Assembly: GCA_002419465.1 (NCBI GenBank)
Contig: DIGE01000014.1
Location: forward strand, 124,001-188,000
Source: Geobacter sp. UBA5730
GTDB taxonomy: Bacteria; Desulfobacterota; Desulfuromonadia; Geobacterales; Pseudopelobacteraceae
Length of the DNA stretch: 64,000 nt
Direction: 5' to 3'
Under the pieces are notes generated by a model that worked only from the letters and a program-made list of their open reading frames with translations, had not been told where the DNA came from and ran no database searches. The position numbers and the translations under genes are program-made. This document shows, one piece after another, positions 59,148-64,000 of this stretch; position 1 is the stretch's first letter; every line of letters starts with the position of its first letter.

Positions 59148-59245
59148 ACCCAGGATCGGCGCTGCTTACTCAAGCATTCCACTCCGGCACGTTTTCTGCT
59201 ATACTCGCGGCGATTCACGCACCTTACCAAAAAAGGCAGCTCTCC

Positions 59246-59932
59246 ATGGCCAGATGCTCAAACTGCCAGGCCCCACTCGATGCCGGCACCCTGGTGTGCG
59301 CCTACTGCGGCAACCGGACCGACATTGACCTGAGGGGGATCCACCACTACACCACCCACGACACCGACAGCCCTCGTATCTGCCCGCGCTGCGACGTGAC
59401 GTTGAAGACCATCAACCTGACACAGCAGGGCCGTTTCCTGATCGAACGTTGCGAAACCTGCTTCGGACTGTTCTTTGATCCTGGTGAACTGGAGGCCTTG
59501 CTGGAGGCTACGGTTAAAAATGTGTTTGAGATAGACCGGGTGCGGCTGAACGCCATCTCGACTGATCGCCAAGCTGATCAGCATCCGGTAACCTACCTCA
59601 AGTGCCCGACCTGCTCGCAACTGATGCATCGCGTGAACTTCGGCGCAAAAAGCGGCGTAGTGGTAGACCGTTGCAGAGAACATGGTGTCTGGCTGGACGG
59701 GGGTGAGCTGCGCCAGCTGTTCGAGTGGATGAAACTGGGAGGCCTGCTTCTTGAGCAGGAGCGCCAGGAGCAACAACGCAAGGAAGCGGAGAAACGGGAG
59801 CAGGAACAGCGTCAGAAGTTGCAAGGCTACTCGGATGCCCCCACCAGATTCGACCGCTATGGTGATCCGCTCCGCCAGTCTGACCCCGACCTGTTCGAGA
59901 TCATCACCAAGGCGATCCGGATCTTCTTCTGA
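59246..59932 (+). CDS. zf-TFIIB domain protein
   Basis: The 228-residue protein has an N-terminal zinc ribbon (CSNCQAPLDAG..CAYCG) and two zf-TFIIB motifs: ICPRCDVTL..IERCETCFGLFFDPGELE (about 47-85), and KCPTCSQLMHRVNFG..VDRCREHGVWLDGGEL (about 120-155). A Glu/Gln/Arg-rich helical segment (170-200) follows. These proteins are of unknown function in bacteria. Confidence 0.88.
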   Translation: MARCSNCQAPLDAGTLVCAYCGNRTDIDLRGIHHYTTHDTDSPRICPRCDVTLKTINLTQQGRFLIERCETCFGLFFDPGELEALLEATVKNVFEIDRVRLNAISTDRQADQHPVTYLKCPTCSQLMHRVNFGAKSGVVVDRCREHGVWLDGGELRQLFEWMKLGGLLLEQERQEQQRKEAEKREQEQRQKLQGYSDAPTRFDRYGDPLRQSDPDLFEIITKAIRIFF

Positions 59933-60056
59933 GGCCCTGCCTCACCAACCATGACCATCCATTGCAGAAATGGAGGCTCATACATGATATTTTTTAGACA
60001 CCCTCACTCATTTAATTGCTTGACTTCATCATCACAAAACTGTAGCGTCATCTAAA

Positions 60057-60074
60057 GTTCGATAATCGTCGAAC
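60057..60074 (+). promoter_or_regulatory. hairpin in the cold-shock gene 5' leader
   Basis: GTTCGA (60057-60062) and TCGAAC (60069-60074) form a stem with loop TAATCG 37 bases before the start codon. Such leaders control cold-shock mRNA stability and translation. TTGACT at 60020-60025 may be the -35 of the promoter. Confidence 0.45.
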
Positions 60075-60111
60075 AAAAAACAACAGAGAAGTATCAGGAG
60101 CAAGAAAAGAC

Positions 60112-60312
60112 ATGGTAAACGGAACGGTGAAATGGTTTAACGACAGCAAGGGTTTTGGTTTTCTTGAGCAAGAGAATGGCGAAGACGTATTTTGCCACTT
60201 CTCCGCCATCACGGGCGACGGATTCAAGTCCCTTGCTGAAGGCGATAGGGTAACGTTTGAAGTAACCAAGGGCCCCAAAGGCCTGCAGGCTGCAAACGTA
60301 ACAAGGATTTAA
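60112..60312 (+). CDS. cspA: cold-shock protein, CspA family
   Basis: The 66-residue protein has both RNA-binding motifs: KGFGFLEQE (RNP1) and VFCHFSAI (RNP2). The single OB-fold starts MVNGTVKWFND and binds single-stranded RNA or DNA. A long leader and a strong terminator (60335-60361) mark it as a one-gene unit. Confidence 0.95.
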   Translation: MVNGTVKWFNDSKGFGFLEQENGEDVFCHFSAITGDGFKSLAEGDRVTFEVTKGPKGLQAANVTRI

Positions 60313-60334
60313 TTTGTTGCTTCCGCAACACCCT

Positions 60335-60361
60335 AAAGCCCCGGGCATCCCCCGGGGCTTT
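60335..60361 (+). terminator. terminator after the cold-shock gene
   Basis: AAAGCCCCGGG (60335-60345) and CCCGGGGCTTT (60351-60361) form a perfect 11-base stem with a five-base loop and a short T-rich tail. Confidence 0.92.
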
Positions 60362-60407
60362 ATTGTTTTCAGACATCAGATTGGCGTCAATACCTGACCC
60401 AAGCACC

Positions 60408-60445
60408 AAAAAATGAGCGACAGCTCCCCAGCTGACGCATTTTTT
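60408..60445. terminator. bidirectional terminator-like hairpin
   Basis: AAAAAATG (60408-60415) pairs with CATTTTTT (60438-60445), with an inner CAGCT/AGCTG stem around CCCC. A and T tracts are on opposite arms, so it could work from either strand. It lies between the cold-shock gene and the small basic-protein gene. Confidence 0.5.
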
Positions 60446-60498
60446 GTTTATGCTTGACCGATACCACAACCAGTCACTGTTTCATCAGGAGTAATGCG

Positions 60499-60666
60499 AT
60501 GGCAAAACCCAACTTCCAATTTCAAAAACGACAAAAAGAGTTGGAGCGCAAGAAGAAAAACGACGAGAAGCTGCAACGTAAGCTCGCCAAGAACAGTGCC
60601 CCCTCAGACGAACCCCTCGAAGAATCCTCTGACGATGAAGAGTCCGAGAGAGAGACCGCAGAATAG
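60499..60666 (+). CDS. small charged protein, 55 residues
   Basis: ATG 60499 follows AGGAG. The protein begins MAKPNFQFQKRQKELERKKK, has a Lys-rich helix (residues 8-33) and an acidic tail (EESSDDEESERE). Short proteins with this N-terminus occur in many proteobacteria, but their function is unknown to me. The charge pattern suggests a disordered nucleic-acid- or ribosome-associated protein. Confidence 0.75.
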   Translation: MAKPNFQFQKRQKELERKKKNDEKLQRKLAKNSAPSDEPLEESSDDEESERETAE

Positions 60667-60766
60667 TCCACACACCGGACGGACGATTAATTTCCGTACG
60701 GCCATGTAAACTGTTTACATAACTGCGCACTTGTGGCATTTCCAGGAAACAGATCCCCAGCAGCAG

Positions 60767-62251
60767 TCATCGGGGGAGTTCAGTCTCTCCCATCAGATAG
60801 CGATCACACTCCCGGGCAGCGCCACGCCCTTCGTGAAACGCCCAGACAACCAGGCTTTGGCCACGACGGCAGTCACCGGCGGCAAAGACGCCGGGGATGC
60901 TGGTGGCGTACTGACCGTACTCGGCCATGATGTTGCTGCGCGAATCCCGCTCAACCCCCAAAGCCTCCAACAACGGTTGCTCCGGCCCCAGGAAACCCAT
61001 AGCCAGCAGCACCAGTCCTGCCGGACGGACCTGTTCAGTACCGGCCACCGGGGTCGGCACAAACTGTCCCTTGTCGTTCTTGCCCCAGGAAACCTGCACG
61101 GTATGGACAGCGGTCAGATTACCGGCGGCATCGCCTTCAAACCTGGTGGCAGTCGTCAGGTAGGTACGCGGGTCTGCGCCGTATTGGGCCGCGGCCTCTT
61201 CCTGACCGTAATCCACCTTATGGGTCTTGGGCCATTCCGGCCAGGGATTGTCTGGGGCACGCTGTTCAGGAGATTGCGGCATGATCTCCAGCTGGGTCAC
61301 AGTTCTGCATCCATGACGCAGTGAGGTTGCCACACAATCGGTACCGGTATCGCCCCCGCCGATGATGATCACATCCTGATCCTTGGCGGAAATAAAGTCA
61401 GCACCTGCCTGTAGCACAGCCTTGGTGTTGGCGGTCAGGAAGTCCATGGCAAAATGGATACCCGAAAGCCCACGGCCTTCTATCGGCAAATCCCGCGGCT
61501 GGGTGGCACCCGTGGCCAGCACCACGGCATCAAATTCGCTCCGCAATTTTGCTACCGGGTACTCCGTGCCACCGATTGCGGTGTTACAGACAAAGCTGAT
61601 CCCCTCCTGCTCCAGCAGCTTGATCCGGCGCAGCACAACGTCCCGCTTGTCCAGCTTCATGTTGGGGATGCCGTACATCAGCAGGCCGCCCGGCAGGTCG
61701 GCACGTTCATACACCGTCACCGTATGACCGGCCTTATTCAGCTGGGCCGCAGCAGACAGGCCGGCAGGGCCGGAACCGACCACCGCAACCTTCTTGCCGG
61801 TACGAGACACGGGCGGATTGGGAACGATCCAGCCTTCCTGCCATCCGCGTTCTACAATGCTGACCTCGATATTCTTGATCGTGACCGGTGGGTCGTTGAT
61901 CCCGAGGGTGCAGGAGCCCTCACAGGGGGCCGGGCAGACCCGGCCGGTGAACTCCGGAAAATTGTTGGTACGATGCAGACGGTCCAGCGCCTGATGCCAG
62001 AGTCCGCGGTAGATCAGGTCATTCCATTCGGGAATCAGGTTATTGATCGGGCAGCCGCTGGCCATGCCAGAGAGCAGCGTGCCAGTATGGCAAAAAGGGA
62101 TGCCGCAGTCCATGCAACGGGCGCCCTGAATGCGCAGCTTCTCCTCGGTCAAATGCAGATGAAACTCGTTCCAATCCTTGATACGCGCTAACGGTTCGCG
62201 GTCTGCCGGAATCTCGCGGCAGTACTCCATAAATCCGGTCGGTTTTCCCAT
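60767..62251 (-). CDS. gltD: glutamate synthase small subunit (beta, NADPH-dependent)
   Basis: The 494-residue protein supplies electrons from NADPH for glutamate synthesis. It has two N-terminal [4Fe-4S] cysteine clusters (RCMDCGIPFCHTG, GRVCPAPCEGSC) and two nucleotide-binding GxGxxG folds (VVGSGPAGLSAAA for FAD, IIGGGDTGTDC for NADPH). It is downstream of gltB by about 137 bases on the same strand. Length is typical. Confidence 0.94.
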   Translation of the reverse strand: MGKPTGFMEYCREIPADREPLARIKDWNEFHLHLTEEKLRIQGARCMDCGIPFCHTGTLLSGMASGCPINNLIPEWNDLIYRGLWHQALDRLHRTNNFPEFTGRVCPAPCEGSCTLGINDPPVTIKNIEVSIVERGWQEGWIVPNPPVSRTGKKVAVVGSGPAGLSAAAQLNKAGHTVTVYERADLPGGLLMYGIPNMKLDKRDVVLRRIKLLEQEGISFVCNTAIGGTEYPVAKLRSEFDAVVLATGATQPRDLPIEGRGLSGIHFAMDFLTANTKAVLQAGADFISAKDQDVIIIGGGDTGTDCVATSLRHGCRTVTQLEIMPQSPEQRAPDNPWPEWPKTHKVDYGQEEAAAQYGADPRTYLTTATRFEGDAAGNLTAVHTVQVSWGKNDKGQFVPTPVAGTEQVRPAGLVLLAMGFLGPEQPLLEALGVERDSRSNIMAEYGQYATSIPGVFAAGDCRRGQSLVVWAFHEGRGAARECDRYLMGETELPR

Positions 62252-62351
62252 GGTCGTTGTCCTATATAATTCGTGATTCTTTCAACTCAACATAGCCACA
62301 GCCAATTTCAAATCAAGGATGCGTTCAAGACGGCGAAGAGCCAGCGGCCAG

Positions 62352-62377
62352 CCAACGTAAAAAGGACCTTACGTTGG
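62352..62377. repeat. inverted repeat between gltB and gltD
   Basis: CCAACGTAA (62352-62360) and TTACGTTGG (62369-62377) form a perfect nine-base stem with an eight-base loop, 11 bases past the gltB stop on the minus strand. It may lower readthrough into gltD or stabilise the gltB transcript. Confidence 0.6.
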
Positions 62378-62388
62378 GCTTGGGGGCA

Positions 62389-64000
62389 TCAGGCTGCCTC
62401 ACGGGTATTCTCCTCAAACGCGGCAGCCAGCGCCTCATCTCCGCTCAAACCTGCCTCCTTTGCCCGTTCCAGCGACTGCAGCACCCGCTTGTAGTCCATC
62501 GGCATTACCTTGACGAACCGTTTGGAATGTTCATTCCAGTTAAGCAGAATGATCGCTGCCCGGGCACTTCCGGTAACCGCCTCATGCTTCTCGATCATCG
62601 CCTTCAGGGTTGCCTTGTCCTGTTCATCAAGGGGTTCCAAAGCAACCGTCTCGGTGTTACAGCAGCCGGTGAATTCATCCCTGTCATCGAAAACATAGGC
62701 CACCCCGCCACTCATGCCGGCGGCAAAGTTACGCCCGGTGTGGCCGAGCACAACCACCGTCCCTCCGGTCATATATTCACACCCGTGGTCACCAACCCCC
62801 TCAACCACGGCATCGGCACCGGAGTTGCGCACACAGAACCGTTCACCGGCTATACCGCGAATATAGGCGCTACCACTGGTGGCGCCATACAGTGCAACGT
62901 TGCCGGCAATAATATTCTCTTCAGCCCTGAAGGTAGTGCCCTCAGGGGGGTAGACCACGATCGAGCCACCGGAAAGTCCCTTGCCCAGATAATCGTTGGC
63001 ATCACCGGACAGCTCCAGGGTCATGCCTTGGGGGATAAACGCGCCAAAGCTCTGACCTGCCGAGCCGTTGAATTTCAGCCTGACCGTTCCCTCCGGCAGA
63101 CCTGCCGCTCCATGATGCAGGGTAATCTCGTTACCAACAATGGTGCCTGCAACCCGGTCAATGTTGGTAATCGGCAGCTCGGCAGACACTGGCTGGCCTT
63201 TTTCAATGGCTGGCTTACAGATCTCCAGCAGCTTGGACAGGTCGAGGCATCTTTCCAGACCATGATCCTGCAGCTCGTTACAATAGCTGACGGCGTCGAT
63301 CCCCATGTCGGGGGAGTAGAGGATGTTGCTGAAATCAAGTCCCTGCGCCTTCCAGTGTCCGACCGCTTTCTTCGGCTCCAGCACATTGGCGCGGCCAACC
63401 ATCTCGTTAAAGCTGCGGAAGCCGAGTTGGGCCATCAGCTCCCTGACTTCCTGGGCCACGAAGCGCATAAAGTTGACCACATACTCCGGCTTGCCGGCAA
63501 ATCTTGCTCGCAAGGCCGGATCCTGTGTAGCCACCCCGGCGGGACAGGTATTACTGTGGCAGACCCGCATCATCACGCACCCCAGAGTGACCAGCGGGGC
63601 GGTGGCGAAACCAAACTCCTCGGCTCCCAGCAGGGCGCCAATCACCACATCACGGCCGGTTTTCAGCTGGCCGTCCACCTCAACCACAATCCGGCTGCGC
63701 AACTTGTTCAGCATCAGGGTCTGGTGAGTCTCTGCCAGCCCCAGTTCCCAGGGCAATCCGGCATGTTTGATACTGGAGAGCGGCGACGCGCCGGTACCGC
63801 CGTCGTAACCGCTGACCAGCACCACATCTGCGTGCGCCTTGGCAACCCCGGCGGCCACCGTGCCGACCCCCACTTCAGAGACCAGCTTGACGCTGATCCG
63901 GGCCCGGCGGTTGGCGTTCTTCAGGTCATGGATCAACTCCGCCAGATCCTCAATGGAGTAGATGTCATGGTGCGGCGGCGGCGATACCAGGCCGACGCCG
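62389..64000 (-). CDS. gltB: glutamate synthase large subunit (alpha), partial
   Basis: This is the C-terminal ~537 residues of the large subunit; the gene runs past the right edge of the window. Visible are the FMN-binding TIM barrel (VSEVGVGTVAAGVAKAHAD, VSGYDGGTGASPLSSIKHAG), the [3Fe-4S] cysteines in CVMMRVCHSNTCPAG and the C-terminal glutamine-rich right-handed beta-helix (GGTVVVLGHTGRNFAAGMSGG). It is followed by gltD. The enzyme transfers the amide of glutamine to 2-oxoglutarate. No start codon is in the window. Confidence 0.94.
   Translation of the reverse strand, partial: GVGLVSPPPHHDIYSIEDLAELIHDLKNANRRARISVKLVSEVGVGTVAAGVAKAHADVVLVSGYDGGTGASPLSSIKHAGLPWELGLAETHQTLMLNKLRSRIVVEVDGQLKTGRDVVIGALLGAEEFGFATAPLVTLGCVMMRVCHSNTCPAGVATQDPALRARFAGKPEYVVNFMRFVAQEVRELMAQLGFRSFNEMVGRANVLEPKKAVGHWKAQGLDFSNILYSPDMGIDAVSYCNELQDHGLERCLDLSKLLEICKPAIEKGQPVSAELPITNIDRVAGTIVGNEITLHHGAAGLPEGTVRLKFNGSAGQSFGAFIPQGMTLELSGDANDYLGKGLSGGSIVVYPPEGTTFRAEENIIAGNVALYGATSGSAYIRGIAGERFCVRNSGADAVVEGVGDHGCEYMTGGTVVVLGHTGRNFAAGMSGGVAYVFDDRDEFTGCCNTETVALEPLDEQDKATLKAMIEKHEAVTGSARAAIILLNWNEHSKRFVKVMPMDYKRVLQSLERAKEAGLSGDEALAAAFEENTREAA

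Overview
The window is about 58-60% GC, densely coded and contains no rRNA, tRNA, CRISPR array, prophage or intact insertion sequence that I can see. The gene families (an energy-converting hydrogenase-related complex, a four-subunit cytoplasmic [NiFe] hydrogenase, many large sensor kinases, a sigma-54 response regulator, DUF4388, PilT, an ArgA-type acetyltransferase, OmpW) point to a Desulfuromonadota bacterium of the Geobacter / Trichlorobacter / Pelobacter propionicus group. That placement is inferred from gene content and protein style, not from a marker gene.

Layout. 1-3.2 kb: comF, an Rrf2 regulator with cysteine synthase, a terminator, and a LarE-type sulfur transferase. 3.2-7.8 kb (minus strand): a sensor kinase / sigma-54 response regulator pair followed by three exported proteins; a strong palindrome plus a sigma-54-like promoter lie between regulator and targets. 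7.8-13.8 kb (plus): HydB-G-D-A-like hydrogenase operon ending with a solute-binding-domain histidine kinase. 13.8-21.7 kb (minus): ArgA-like acetyltransferase and a six-gene Ehr complex (HyfB, C, E, F, G, I-like) whose large subunit lacks the [NiFe] cysteine ligands. 21.8-25.2 kb (plus): a MazEF-like toxin-antitoxin pair running directly into a HTH-EIIA protein and a second HyfB-like antiporter subunit. 25.2-31.5 kb: DUF815 ATPase, YbaK, HypE, a FabMG-like reductase, BamD-like lipoprotein, PlsY, a frameshifted small exported protein and a Nudix hydrolase.

31.6-36.8 kb (plus): a 1133-residue hybrid kinase, a REC-GGDEF diguanylate cyclase and a zinc-dependent phospholipase C. 36.8-42.4 kb (minus): tpx, an alpha/beta hydrolase, a YihY/BrkB membrane protein fused in frame to a complete hybrid sensor kinase, and DUF1847. 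42.5-46.9 kb: cupin, beta-carbonic anhydrase, isochorismatase-type hydrolase, DUF2288, DUF4388 and PilT. 46.9-48.4 kb: an OvoA-like sulfoxide synthase without its methyltransferase domain, joined to the last ~35 codons of a MalY/PatB-type lyase in another frame, which looks like a deletion scar inside an ovothiol locus.

48.5-64 kb: an FKBP/SlyD isomerase with a six-cysteine acidic loop, a probable small RNA with its own promoter and terminator, a tRNA dihydrouridine synthase, two radical SAM proteins behind a 53-residue basic peptide gene, a UPF0126/TRIC protein, YchJ, a nitroreductase, OmpW with a palindromic promoter site, DTW protein, ABC-2 exporter, zinc-finger protein, cold-shock protein, a small basic protein, and gltD-gltB (gltB runs off the window end).

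The themes are redox and proton energetics (hydrogenase, Ehr, the second HyfB, HypE) and heavy signal transduction. The least ordinary items are the YihY-kinase fusion, the ovothiol deletion scar, the toxin-antitoxin/EIIA/HyfB operon facing the Ehr operon, the cysteine-loop FKBP and the orphan small RNA.
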